From: Corythucha ciliata
Lineage: Eukaryota > Arthropoda > Insecta > Hemiptera > Tingidae
Direction of reading: 5' to 3'
Assembly: GCA_038030265.1 (NCBI GenBank)
Contig: CM075937.1
Span: 37,552,198-37,616,197, forward strand
DNA: 64,000 nt
Part shown: piece by piece, positions 22,024-34,911 of the stretch
How the letters are laid out: the number at the start of each line of letters is the position of its first letter
Numbering within the stretch: position 1 is the stretch's first letter
Position numbers and translations under genes: made by a program
Notes under the pieces: generated by a model
The model's input: the letters and a program-made list of their open reading frames with translations, nothing else
Told to the model about the DNA's origin: nothing
Databases searched by the model: none

Positions 22024-23705
22024 CTGAAAGTACTTTTCATTTCACAGCCCTGTAATCATCAGTTTGGATGTGTCAGAGAGGTGGGTGCTGTAAACGGTGG
22101 CGGGGGAGGAGGAGCAGGCTTACCATTAGTATAGCACCCATTCAACGGGTCAAATTGGGAAAAAGGTGCAAGTGATCGCGCATGTTTGACCATTGCAACA
22201 ATTTGAAAGTAAATATCCGCGAAATTGGTATTTTCCTGACTGAATATTTGCGATATTGCGAGTTTCAAGTATCCAATTTCAGCAAAATTGAAAATGTTGG
22301 GCAATTTAAAGACGCGTATAAATTGTTTTACTCAATTTTAACTATGAATAGAAAGCCCTCCTCTTCTGTTCAATAATTTGATCTAATTCAAGTGTAGTTG
22401 CCTCCTTTAGCCGCGACTTGGCGGTTTGTCCAAGTTTTTGCTGCGTATATTAGAGCTTTTTCTCTTTACAGCCGCGAATTTTCGTTTTTATCTTTATTTT
22501 AAATTAGCAGTTTGTTCACTTAAATATACAAAATGCCACGAATCAGCTCTTTTCCTAGATTTTAGCTGAATTTGTTCTTAGAAACCACGAATTATAAGCT
22601 AGTTTTCCCGGATTATAGCCACGAAGTAGCGCTTTATCATAATTTTGGACATGAATTAAAGTTTTTCCCTACTTTAGCAGTGAATTGGCGATTTTTCTAC
22701 CTATTGTACCAATTCATGCATTTTTTTCCTCAATTTTAGGCAAAATTACCTACGGCAAATGGGTGGAAACGGCTAATGGGCGTTTTTTCAATTTTAGACA
22801 AGATAAGGTTTTTTCAATTTCAGCCGTGAATTAGCGTTTTTGTTCAATTTTAGCAAAAATTGAATAAAATTTTAGCTTTCTTTTTTCTTAAACTGCGAAT
22901 TTAAGTTTTTCTCTATTTGAGCGTCAAATTTGTCGTTTGTTATCTTTTAGCGAATTTGCTCTTTTTTTCTATTTAGCCGCAAATTATCGCTTCCAAACAT
23001 TTTTAGTCGAGTATTTGCGCTATTTCTCAAATTTAGTTGTGTATTCTCAATCTGGGCCGCGAATTTGTAATTTTTTCTTACTTTTAGCCATAATTTGGTG
23101 GGTTTTCTCGATTTCAGCCGCAGACTTGCTGCACTTTCCTCAGGAGCAGCTCATTAGGGATTTTTGTAAATTGCCCACTTTGTTAATAATTCCCCACTTC
23201 TATAGGCGAATTAGTGATCTTTCTTAATTTTAGCCTCTAATTAGAGTTTTTGTTCAATTGTTGCTTATATTTACAGTTTTTCTCAATTTTGGTCGCAGAT
23301 TCGCACTTTATTTCTCCCTTCTATTTGCAAATCGGTGGGTTTTCCGCCTGATTCAGCCATTTTTCTCAATTCTCGCCTTAAATTAGAGTTTTTCTCTATT
23401 TTAGACGGCGTCAATTAACGCTTTTTCTCTTTTAGGCGGGGGCATGTTCACTCATGGGCAGTTTTTCACTCTTATTCATGAATTAGCGCTTTTTGTAGAT
23501 TTTAGCCGAATTTGCCTTCAAGACGCCAGAAGACGCGAATTTTCACTTTTTCTCAATATCAACAGCAAATTTTTGCTTTTACACAATGATTTTATCTGTG
23601 GATTTGCGCTATTTCTCAATTTAAGCTGCGTATTATCCGTTTTTATCCCTTTTTTAGCCGCGATGCGAATTTGCAATAGTTAGGACTTGCCTTAAAAGCA
23701 GCAGT

Positions 23706-23744
<39 letters not shown>

Positions 23745-25694
23745 TTTGTTTTGTTTGTTTTTTAAAATTTTATCGTGGTTCATACAGCGTTAATCTGCGA
23801 TTTTTTCTCAATTTGGGTCTTGAAGTTGCATCGAAAAAACGGGAATCAGAGCATTTACTCAATTTTAGCAACGAATAAGGGTTTTTACGCAATTTTTGCC
23901 ACGAATATTTGTGTTTCATGCGCACACTTATGCGTTTCATAGACGCGCACTTACCCCAAGAACAGCACATTAGCGCGCCTTGTCAAGTTTGAGGTAAGAA
24001 GGGAGGACGGGGGTTTAAAGTGATACCAGAATCCTGGCTAGCCGGCAACGACAGCGCTCAAAGTCAGACGAATAGCCACAAAATTGCAACATTTAGTAGA
24101 AAAATATCCGTGAAATTGGTAGTTTCCTGGCAGAATTATCGCGATATTGCAAGTTTCAAGCCCCAATCGCAAGTTTAGTGTTTTAAAGCAAAATTGCAAT
24201 TTCGAGACCATTTTCGTAGGCGCATTTTGGGACAAGGCTAGCCGCGGTCTCAACGAAGGCTTTTAACCTGACGATTACCCACTTAATATACAGCAAAAAT
24301 ACGAGTTTCGGAGAAATTGCCAAGATTCGGTGCTAAATATCCGTGAAATTGCCAGTTTGTGATTGTTTTTTGTAGGCTTGGGCTTTCTGGACTAGTCGGC
24401 CACGACAGATCGCCGCACCGTAGGCAGTACATCATATTTCAACATTTTGGATGAAAATGACTGTAAGATTGGGTGTTTGCAGGCGCTTTTTTGTGAAATA
24501 ATAGGTTATATATGTATAATAACAGCGAAACTTGTATAATTACAAGTTACAAAGCTACTTGTTTCCTAAAAGGTTGGGGACCCTGGACTAACCGGCCCTG
24601 TCATGCGCTCACACCCATGTAATTGCAACATTTTCAGATAAATATTTGTTTGTTGGCACATTCGGGTCCTAATTTGAGCAACATGACAAGTTTCCTGGCT
24701 TAATATCCGTAAAATTGAACGTTTCGGGTCTTTGGGTGCTAATTTGAGCGAAATTTCGAGCTCAGGGCCTTGGTTCAAGCAAAACTGCGAATTTTTGCCT
24801 TAATATTCGTAAAGGTGGATCCAACAGGCTAGCCGGCCCTAACAGAGCCCAGAGCCTGACGAATACGAATTTCCATGGCGAAAAATCCAACTATTGGGTC
24901 TTATTTCCTGGGAAAATGTATGTTTCGTGTCTTAATTTCATTGAAAATGCAAGTTTCGGGGCTTAAATTCAAGGAAACTGGAAGTTTCGGGTCGCAATTT
25001 CTCAGAAATTGCAAGTTTTTAGTGCCCTTTTTTAAAGGGGCGAGCGCTCTAAGCTTGATGAAACCATGACCCCCCCCCCGCCCACCACCACTGTCATAAT
25101 CCGACGCGTTCATGTTGAGACAAATGTTGAGCTCGAGGGCTCTGGGGAATGCAAAATGTGTGGATATGCTGCTCTCGAGTCCAGAAAAATCGTCCAAGAT
25201 GTCTTGCGTCACGCGGGCAACAGCCTACGCTACTTGTGTTGGGCGGGCAGTTGTCTTTCTTCGATTTTTGTTCAAATCATCCCGAAATGGATAAGCGTTT
25301 TTTCGTGTATTTGTGGTGGTGGAGGGAGGGTGAGTTTCCAATATGGCCGTGGGTGTTGGTGGGCAGGCACGTATCCAGGAGGGGGGGGTCAGGGGGATAG
25401 ACCCCCCGAAATCTCAGGTCTACTTTTCATCAAAAATTAGTTATTTCGATGCGAAAAATCTTTTAAGCAAAGTGAACTTGCGCGTGGAACGAAAGCATGG
25501 AATCCGGCCATTGTACAAACATGTATCTGGCGGAGGAAACGAGTTGCCATTATTGGAGGAACCATACAAGTATATTTTAAAGGAAGGAATTTAATCGGAA
25601 ATGAGGGAAGGAATTTAATCAGAAATGAGGACCTTACACCTCAGTTACTTATAGCAGTGCCAGTGGTTTCTATAATTCAACTATAGTTCAACAC
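22024..25694. other. PDE11-like intron: ~30-base-periodic degenerate repeats
   Basis: 22180-22290 and 24040-25030 hold the GAAATTGCAAGTTTC type. 22380-23690 holds the TTTTAGCCGCGAATTAGCG / TTTTTCTCAA type, with units spaced about 25-35 bases. A (GTT)n run sits at about 23707-23742. 25030-25690 is unassigned and includes G and C runs. I found no PDE11 exon here. Confidence 0.6.
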
Positions 25695-25698
25695 TTAA

Positions 25699-26092
25699 GG
25701 GGGAGTTGTACATGTGTTTCCTCGACCCCCCTCCAATTATACCTCGCCTACTCCGCGTTACGGAATTTACCGCCGTATTTCTGCACCAATCGTGGACTTC
25801 AAGGGCTCATTTAAATCTTCAGGAAATTCCGCACAAGCTTACGATCTTGCTTTCCTAAATAAGTCGTCGAAAGAGTGTGAATTTTCAAGGTAAAAGTTTG
25901 TGTGCGTTTTACAGTTATTTTAGGGATGAAATATGAAAAAGGAAGATCGTACGCTTGTGCGGAATTTCCTGAAGATTTAAATGAGCCCTTGAAGTCCACG
26001 ATTGGTGCAGAAATACGGCGGTAATTTCCGTAACGCTTAGTAGGCGAGGTACGATTGGAGAGGGGTCGAGGAATCACATGTACGACTCCCCC
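25699..26092. mobile_element. Palindromic MITE with TTAA target duplication
   Basis: The ends GGGGGAGTTGTACATGTG and CACATGTACGACTCCCCC are inverted. The arms run about 150 bases (for example GCGGAATTTCCTGAAGAT in both), and TTAA flanks each side (25695-25698, 26093-26096). TTAA duplication is typical of piggyBac and Kolobok elements. There is no coding capacity. Confidence 0.8.
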
Positions 26093-26096
26093 TTAA

Positions 26097-29000
26097 TGCT
26101 TGGTCGTTTCTTTACTCAACGCTTAAACATTCGCCTGATCACTTCCCGTTATGTGTTGTAAACCTAAACAAGCGCAACTCGTGTTTCAGCTCTTACTGTA
26201 AGTGCTGAATAAGAATGAAGAAACTCACCCAATGTAGTATAGGTAAATCGCTTCATACCGCATGAAGGGGTGGGGGTGTTGTCTACCAGATCCCTGCCTA
26301 AATTGTTTCTGGATACGTGCCAGGTGGTGGGGGTATAAAAGTGGCGGAGGGGATGGAACCACGCTTCATTTTTAGACGTTGGGTCAATAAATACCACACG
26401 CTAATCGAACCGTTTCCACCCCCACTCCATCTGCAGTAGTAAACTCGCTTAATACCACTGGATGATCTTTTTTTCATGACCTCAATAATGCATTCAACAA
26501 ACGCCAGATCTAAATTTCACCCTCTAGCTCACCCTTTTTCCTCTCACTCTCTGCCCCTCCACAGCCACTCACCACAATCAAAACAACAACCGAGCTCCTG
26601 GTATTTCGCTGTATTTTACGCATTCTTCTAGCCGTATTTCAGACTCAGTTACAGGTTTCCCTTCCTTTTCTAACTTGTGAATCAGACACAATTTCATTTG
26701 TACAAAACGTAAAAATAAATTAACCGCGATGCGCTGAAAGCTTGTTGAAAAGAACTTTGTACAGTGTGGCCTCGTACTTTTCCATTTAAATTTTCCATTA
26801 AAAGAACTCGGAAAGAGGAGAAGAAACGGATTGATAAGGCCTCCCAGGGGAAAGGTAATCAATCCAGAGTTCTAAAGTAAAAAGGTAGTCTGTTTTTTTC
26901 CAACACTCCCCCCTCACAGCGTTCATAAAAGGCGGTGAAATTTTCCATTAGACAGAAACGAACAAACCAACCTAAACGAGAAACACTTTTTTTTTGCCTC
27001 CAATTTATTTGAAAGCTTTAATAAATGAGTAGATTAAATTCTTTATATTTTGATTGGTTTGGGTGAATGTTTTCTTTTGGTTATTATCACTTCAAAATCT
27101 AGAGTCTGTAATGTTTTTTCTTCTTCGTCGTCCATTTTGTTCGAACTACCGGTGTTCAAGGTTGTATCAGGTATGGTCGTTTATACATTAAACGAGTTCA
27201 CAGGCAGGGATAAAACCGCTGAAAAATCGAAAAAGTCTAATAAAAATAATGGAACTGTTTCAATGGCTATGATCGAGAGAGAGAAAAAAATTAAGCTTCT
27301 CGTTCTTTATCACGTGATCATCTCCAATGAAAGAATCGTTTTCAGTGGTTATGGTGCGGGTGGGAGGGAGGGGGCTTTTTTAAAGGCCTCGATAGAAATA
27401 CGATGGAAAGAAGAAGACATTTCCGAGGACTATTTTGTTCTCAAACTACCAAACTCACCCACATCATTGAATTGTGATGCGAGCAAGTGTGGAGGGCATC
27501 TAAAAATCGTTTAGCCGACGTCCTTTTTCACCATGGTCTTTTTTGTTTTCTTTTAGTTCTCACCTTACCCTGCCGAGAAAGTCGTGTAGGGAGTGGGAGG
27601 GGGGGTGGGTGATCGCGAAATACAGTTTCAACCTTTGTAGAATGCTGGAAACGGGGGCTCACCCTCTCACCCTTGTGTGTCTCAAGTTCCGTATTAAACA
27701 CGGCACAGACGAGCGGAATTATTTAATCCGTTGTCGGATTTCGCGTGCCTATCTTTGAAGTTAGATGAAACCTTTTCATTACAGAGGTTTATTAAACTGG
27801 ATGAAACGACTTTCAAGGTTTGAAAATGAAAAAAAAAGAAAGAAGAAGAAGAAAAAAAACAAAACAAAACAATAGAAGAAAAAACACACAGAACAAAAAT
27901 TAGTAGTTGCGAATTAAACGGTTATAGGTGGTGGAGGGGGGGACGAGTCTTTCAGGACGTTTTGTCGTTCTCAAAATCAGCGATGACAGCTGACATTTTG
28001 CTTTTTCCGTCCAGTCAAGTTCCAAAGGTAATAAAGTTAAAAATGATGCACGTTTTGCTAAGTCCAGCAGCTAGCTCGTGGGCTAGAAGCGGGGACTTTT
28101 GAGTACACCATCTCCAGACCCCTCCGAACAAATCCCAATCACAACTTTAGAGTTACCAGCTGGTTCAATCTATGCCTTTCTAATGGCCAATTTCACCACC
28201 GGGAGTTAGGTTAGAGTTACCAAACTCAAGCATTGTTTACATAAATTGTGACGCATTTTTTTCGTTAACTCTCGGTGGTGAAATTCACCATAAAAAGCAT
28301 TTGTTTACTACTAGACTATAATTTGAAATCATAGACATGTGACGAATGGAGGGGTGTCAATTTCTTCTTGTTGATTATAGTCCGGAGGTCAACGACATCA
28401 ACTTTGCAAATAATCATTAAAGCGATGCCACTTCGTAGGAATGTTCTATACACCCGTGAGATGATTTTATGACCAAGTGCAAGCGCTAATTTCAGACTAG
28501 AAAAAGAAGAAACACCCTAGTTCGTTGCTAAACCGGGGAAAATGTTGATTCATAAAACTAATTTAGCTCTTTTCAAAACCAATTTCCCGGTTTTGGCTAA
28601 TGCGAAACCCAAATTTGGTCATTTTGGCTCGTTCAAATCATACAAAAGTTTTGTGGACCTGCAATCTTTCAGTTTTCACAGAATCGGTATATTTCAAAAC
28701 CAAATTTCGTGGGTTCGGCTCTTTCTGAAATCAGATCCACAGTAGAATTGGCCAATTCAGAAAGCTAAATTGTCGAAAAACAAAAAGACAAAACGAAAAA
28801 AAATCGTGATTTTGGCTCATAACCACAACTTCGCTCTTCCACAACCAAATGCCACAAATATTTCTCCTTCAAAACCAAACTTTTCAAGTTTTTGCTATTT
28901 AGCGTATTTTCTAAACCAATTTCATGGCTTTTGCTCTTTCTAGAGTCAGTTTATCCGGCAGATTTCACTAGTTCGAAAAACGAATGAGGCACATTCAACA

Positions 29001-31962
29001 GGCAAATTCATAGATTTGGCTCGTTCAAAAACCAAATTTCAAAACCCGAATCTCGTGAACTTGGTTCTTTCAAGCCTCAATTTCGCGGACATTCGCTCTT
29101 TAAAAACCAAATTTCTTGGATTTGGAGTTTTAAAAAATAATGTTAGCCGCGAATTAGCGCCTCCTCTGTAGCTGCGAATTAGCTCTTTTCTTCCATTTTA
29201 ACAGCTAATTAGCGCGAATTTGTCCCCTGAAACCACGAAATCTGTCGCGGGCGTCCTCAATTTTAGCCATGAAGTAGCATCTTCTCTGATTACCCACTAA
29301 TTATTGTTTTTCCCCCTAATTTAGCCATAGCCATGCGTTAGGACCTTTCCTCTGTTCTAAACGCGCATCAGCGATTTTCTCCATTACAGTGCCTGTGCTG
29401 GGAATTATAGCGATTTTTCTCCATTTTTGCCCTGAATTCGTTATTTCTCGATTTTCGCCGACTTAGTCCTCAGAAACCGCGAATTAACAGCGCTTTTCAA
29501 CAATTTTAGCAACAAATTTTAGCTGTGAATTAACAATTTTACCACCTTTTATTCATGAATTAGTTTGTACTCTCAATTTCAGACGAAATTGACTCCAGCA
29601 TAGACAACATTGAGTTGACGTTTTTCTCCGTTTTTGCCGCAAATTAGCGGTTTGTTTACATGCTCACCGCATATTAAAGTTGTTCTCTTTCTTAGCCGCT
29701 AATTTGAGTTTTCCGCCAAATAAGCAGGTTTTTTTCCCACTTTTAGTCCGAAGAGTTCCCTAATAGACCTGGAACTAGCAGTGGTTTTTGGCATTGTTAA
29801 ACGCGAATTACCGTTTTTTCAGCAGTGAATTGGCGACTATTTCCACCTTTTATTCTTGAATTAGTTTGCATTCAATTTTAGCCGCGTATTAGCGTTTTAT
29901 CTCTTTTTAGCTGATAATTAGCGTTATCGTTTTATCTTAGTTTTAGCCGTGAATTAGCACATTGTCTTGCTTCTAAACGTGAGTGAGCGATTTTTCTCAA
30001 TATTAGTCGCGAATTACCAATTTTTCTCAATTTTTACTCCGAATTCGTCTTTATTTATTTTCGCTGACTTTATTCCAAGAAGCTTTATTCAATCTTTGTA
30101 ACAAATTTCAGCAGTGAATTATCAATTTTTCTCCCTTTCATTCATGAATTAGTTTTTATTCTCAATTGTAGGCAAAATATTGCCTCCCATAACGGTGACC
30201 TAACGGTGATTTTAGCCGAATTTGTCCCCGACATCGTGAGTTTTAGCCGCGGGTTTTCCCATTGTTAGCCGTGCATTACCGTTGGTCTCAATTTTAGCAT
30301 CGAATGAGGTAGTTTCATGGGTCAGAACTTATTCATAAATCTATTTTTTAAGGTTTATTTATGCTAAAATAGAGCATAAATCGTGATCCGTTCGTAAAAT
30401 AATCCAACAGTTAATAAATACGCGATTTTTGAAGTTTTAGGTCATTTCAAACACGCCAGCTAGCATGTTTGTGTCATATGCGCCTTCCAAAAAAAAATTA
30501 GCCTGTAACGTAGCTGTCGGAGAGCGGTTTGTTTTGTTTCTTTGCCTTATTTTCTACTATCTTCTCCAATAATAAAATAATGGAGGATAAACAGATGAGC
30601 TATTTAGAGGCATGAAAAGGACAGAGAATACATGGGATATTACGTTGCGGAAAATGTTCGTTTTGGCAGGATTTCAAATATGCCAACTTTTGTTTATAAA
30701 TAAAAAATATTTCTGAAGGGTTTTAAATTTTTATTTACTTATTTACGGGGAAGGATTGATATGCCTCATCGAAAAAAAATATTTTTGGAAAATGTGAAAC
30801 TTCCTCATTGGCGATTTTTTCCACCTTTTATTCAATAATTAGTTTTTTGTCTCAATTTTAGGCAAATTTGTCTCCGGAAGCGGCGAATAGACATTTAGTG
30901 TTACGTCTAAATCTTTGTGCATATTAGAGCTTTTTCTCTTTTTTAGCCGTGAACTTGAATGTTTTTTTCGATTTGAGCGTCAAATTAGCAGTTTTGTTTT
31001 ACTTTTAGTGGTGTTTTAAGTTTTTTTTTTTTCGATTTTAGCCGAAACAGCGAACAAGCAGCGGTTTTCGCCATTGATAGCCGCAAACTACCGATATTTC
31101 TTAATTTTGGCTCGCATTACCGTTTTTGTTTTGTTTTGTTTTGTTTTTTTTTCATTTTAGCCGTGAATTGGCGATTTTTTCCACATTCTATTAATGAATT
31201 AGTATTTTTAAAAATTTTTAGACAAAGTTGCCTTCAGAAACTGTAAATTTGCACTTTTATCAATTTCAGCCGCAAATTATCTCTTTTACTCATTTTTAGC
31301 CGTAAATTTTCCATACTTCTTGATATAAACAATTATTCACCTTTAGCTATGATTTAGCTTTTTTTTTTGGGCCGCGGACTTGCCGCAAGACCACAAATCA
31401 ACGGGAATTAGAGCATTTACTCAATTATAGTCGCGAATATTCAGCGTTTTGTCTAACCTTTGTATTGCGTACTTGCCCCAAGAAATATGTGAAAAAACAG
31501 CACATTAGCGGGCCTTCTCAATTTTAGAAGCCTCTATCAAGCGCTAATAGACACTTAGCGTTAGTGTATTTCCTCTATTTTAGCCACACAGTTTCGTTCA
31601 GTTACTTCGGATTGGTGTACTTGCCTGAATTTTAGCGGCTTTGCGCTTCTTAATTGTCAATATTAGCCACAAATCAACGCTGTGATTCCTTATAATCCCC
31701 ATTTTTCATATTTAAGCTTTTCGGGGGCCCCCTTGTAACGATTACCGGAGGGAGTCGGCTCACCTCGTCACCACATTGGTACGATATTGCTAAACGTCCA
31801 TACGCAGTCCGCCCGAGAATACTTTGGGAGAAATTTCACGGTTTGGCGGCGCTTGGAGTGGTTGACGTTTTTATCATTACAACCAAATATCTTTTTCAAT
31901 ATTTACATTTGTATGCTCATGACGCTGTAAATTACACCAATGTTTACTTGAAAATAATGCTA
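26097..31962. other. PDE11-like intron: unassigned sequence and degenerate repeats
   Basis: 26097-28180 has no recognised exon. An unassigned minus-strand frame at 26578-26862 and a plus-strand frame at 27050-27514 match nothing I know. 28540-29120 is a loose array based on GGCTCTTTCAAAACCAAATTTCG. 29130-31700 is the TTTTAGCCGCGAATTAGCG type. A copy of an interspersed repeat at about 30490-30830 interrupts it and is shared with the flanks of the mariner at 53606-56036. Confidence 0.55.
28182..28292. mobile_element. Short MITE
   Basis: Inverted ends of about 25 bases share AATTTCACCACCG.GAGTTA on both sides of a spacer of about 55 bases. The family is not determined. Confidence 0.5.
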
Positions 31963-31964
31963 TA

Positions 31965-34370
31965 CAGGGTGTTTCAGGAGGAATGATCAGGACTTTAACC
32001 AGTGATAGTACTAACTAGGACAAACCAAAATCGTCATATGAACCCAGGGTCGCAAACGCTTCCTTTCTGAGTTACAGGTATTTTTGTCGTTTTTTTGACA
32101 AACGCTCTCTTTTCGTAAATAACCATTTTTAGCGTCGCAGCTATTCGTAACAGAAGAAAACCGATGACGGTTATGGAAAGAGCACAAAATTTCCGTTCAA
32201 GAAATGCTGTTGCAACTAGCTGACGCCATGTTTTAGTACTTTCTTTTATTTGTTGAAAAAACCAAAAACCGTAAATTGTAATTTTACTGTTTCTTACAAA
32301 GAAGATTTTTCCACAAACTTCAGTGGCAAAGTCACGGTTAAGTCATTGATAAAACATGCCAGTATTGTTAGCTACAAAACGACTTTTTAAATTTCACAAT
32401 CGATGCATTTTTCGCTGAGATATTGCATCTAACGTTCAGAAATCCCTGATCAGGTAGTCAAATTGAGCCACATAGCACCTACCTAAAAAAAATTGAAAAC
32501 AGTCATTTCCCGAGTCAATCCTTGAATGTGCTCACGGAAATAATTTCATGAAACTAATTTCTGGAGTTATTTTGTCAAATAATTACTACAAACCCCTCCC
32601 CACCCCACAAAAATAACCAAAATCACAGAAAAATGATTGAATAATGTGTATTGTGGACTATGGAATGAAGAAACTGGATGTAAACGGGGGAAGCCTACAA
32701 CTTACTCGATGGATTGATTTTCGTATGTCTTTTGTCCCCCCCTCCCATCATAAAAAGTACGAATTTACAACTGTCTTCAGGGGATTGACAATTGTTACTT
32801 TTCTATGAGATGATTATTATTGTTTCAAAAGACTTACTAAGAGACACAATACATGGTTTTTCGTGAAGTGGAAGTTGTAATCTGGATTTAGATTCGTTCG
32901 TGTACTTAAAAAACTTAACTATTTCATTATGCCGCATTTGTTTTTCCATTCAGAGTATGCGGACATAGTTTTTATTTATGGCTTTTGCAACGGGAATTCC
33001 GCTCGAGCTCAACTCGAATATCGTGGACGACTCCCACAGCGACCGATCCCCACACCTAGAGTTTTTCGGCAAGTTTTCGACACCTTTCGTACTACAGGAA
33101 CAGCGCTCGGATCACCTCCGAAAGAGGAAACCTTCAGGAGAATCATGAACAAAACGAAGAAGATGAAATCCTACGTCTAGTCACAATGGATCTTTCCATA
33201 ACCATCACTAGGAGAGTATCAAGAGCAGTCGGAATACCCCATACCTGTGTATGGCGGACATTGCGCATTAACGGTATGCATCCTTATTACCTGAGAAAAG
33301 TGCAAAACCTTCACGACGGCGACGAAGTTCTCCGATTACAATTTTGTCGATGGCTCGGCGCTAACCGCCATTTAGTCCCAACTATTCTTTTCACTGACGA
33401 AGCTACATTCACGAGGGATGGAATCAACAACACGCGTAACTGGATGGAATCTAAATCCAGATTACAACTTCCACTGCACGAAAAACCATGTATTGTGTCT
33501 CTTAGTAAGTCTTTTGAAACAATAATAATCATCTCATAGAAAAGTAACAATTGTCAATCCCCTGAAAACAGTTCGTACTTTTTATGATGGGGGGGGGGGA
33601 CAAAAGACATACGAAAATCAATCCATCGAGTAAGTTGTAGGCTTCCCCCGTTTACATCCAGTTTCTTCATTCCATAGTCCACAATACACATTATTCAATC
33701 ATTTTTCTGTGATTTTGGATATTTTTGTGGGGTGGGGAGGGGTTTGTAGTAATTATTTGACAAAATAACTCCAGAAATTAGTTTCATGAAATTATTTCCG
33801 TGAGCACATTCAAGGATTGACTCGGGAAATGACTGTTTTCAATTTTTTTTAGGTAGGTGCTATGTGGCTCAATTTGACTACCTGATCAGGGATTTCTGAA
33901 CGTTAGATGCAATATCTCAGCGAAAAATGCATCGATTGTGAAATTTAAAAAGTCGTTTTGTAGCTAACAATACTGGCATGTTTTATCAATGACTTAACCG
34001 TGACTTTGCCACTGAAGTTTGTGGAAAAATCTTCTTTGTAAGAAACAGTAAAATTACAATTTACGGTTTTTGGTTTTTTCAACAAATAAAAGAAAGTACT
34101 AAAACATGGCGTCAGCTAGTTGCAACAGCATTTCTTGAACGGAAATTTTGTGCTCTTTCCATAACCGTCATCGGTTTTCTTCTGTTACGAATAGCTGCGA
34201 CGCTAAAAATGGTTATTTACGAAAAGAGAGCGTTTGTCAAAAAAACGACAAAAATACCTGTAACTCAGAAAGGAAGCGTTTGCGACCCTGGGTTCATATG
34301 ACGATTTTGGTTTGTCCTAGTTAGTACTATCACTGGTTAAAGTCCTGATCATTCCTCCTGAAACACCCTG
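31965..34370 (+). mobile_element. Snap-back DD41D mariner derivative with ~925-base inverted arms
   Basis: The ends CAGGGTGTTTCAGGAGG and their inverse are flanked by TA (31963-31964, 34371-34372). The left arm 31965-32895 and right arm 33447-34370 are almost identical inverted copies; the differences I saw are few. Only about 550 bases lie between them. They encode the N-terminal helix-turn-helix part of a transposase and stop where the right arm begins, within the codons after GINNTRNW. The right arm is therefore a duplicated, inverted copy of the left end and 5' leader that replaced the second half of the gene. Confidence 0.88.
32929..33476 (+). pseudogene. Truncated DUF4817/mariner transposase
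   Basis: The sequence starts MPHLFFHSEYADIVFIYGFC, the DUF4817-like N-terminus seen intact at 54368. A stop at 33178-33180 interrupts the frame, and it resumes through PHTCVWRTLRINGMHPYYL to the first catalytic Asp in FTDEATFTRDG. The second and third catalytic residues are lost because the inverted arm replaces the rest from 33447. It cannot make active transposase. Confidence 0.85.
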
Positions 34371-34371
34371 T

Positions 34372-34911
34372 ATGTATAGTACTCCGTGTGAATTACGCGG
34401 CATGTCGGTCGGTTTGAAGTTCTCACAAATGATGGAAACTCCAAAAAAGGCTTCAAACCGACCTTGGAGGGTTTCCTTTTTTTTCTTCTTCCAAAGAAAA
34501 GATTTCTATCGAGACGTCTGGAATCTAGAAGAGCTATATTGCATTTGTTTCGTGGGAGTGTTATAAAGATGAGCTTTTAGAAGGGGGGTGTATCAGATTT
34601 ACTGCCGTAATAAACTAAGCTACAAAATAGTCTTTCCTTTTGTCTCCACCCTTGGAGTCACGCTCTGGTAAAGTACGAAAACTTGATTAAACTTCAGATT
34701 TTTTTATTTATTTTTTCGTTGCATAATCCGACCTTGAGACGTTGAAAAATAAATAGTAAAAATAATTCTACTACGACGGGTGAATGATGAAAATTTCGCA
34801 AAATATATCTTGTTCTGAGTTAAAATTATAGCGCCCTTGGGACAGCAATTTGTTCCTTTTTCATGCGTTTACCGCATTTTTGGCGAATGTAAAGAAAAAA
34901 AAAATGCTTAC
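34372..34911. other. PDE11-like intron, no exon seen
   Basis: The exon following 34912-34976 should encode the rest of GAF-B, but no match is visible. A 13-base inverted pair, GGTCGGTTTGAAG / CTTCAAACCGACC, lies at about 34410-34465. Confidence 0.45.

Noticed and set aside
26578..26862. Minus-strand frame considered as a missing PDE11 exon
   Set aside because: The residues do not resemble GAF-B or the PDE catalytic domain, and the splice phases do not fit.
27050..27514. 154-codon plus-strand frame
   Set aside because: It matches no family I know, its apparent start is not a convincing ATG context, and it lies inside a repeat-rich intron; there is no evidence beyond length.
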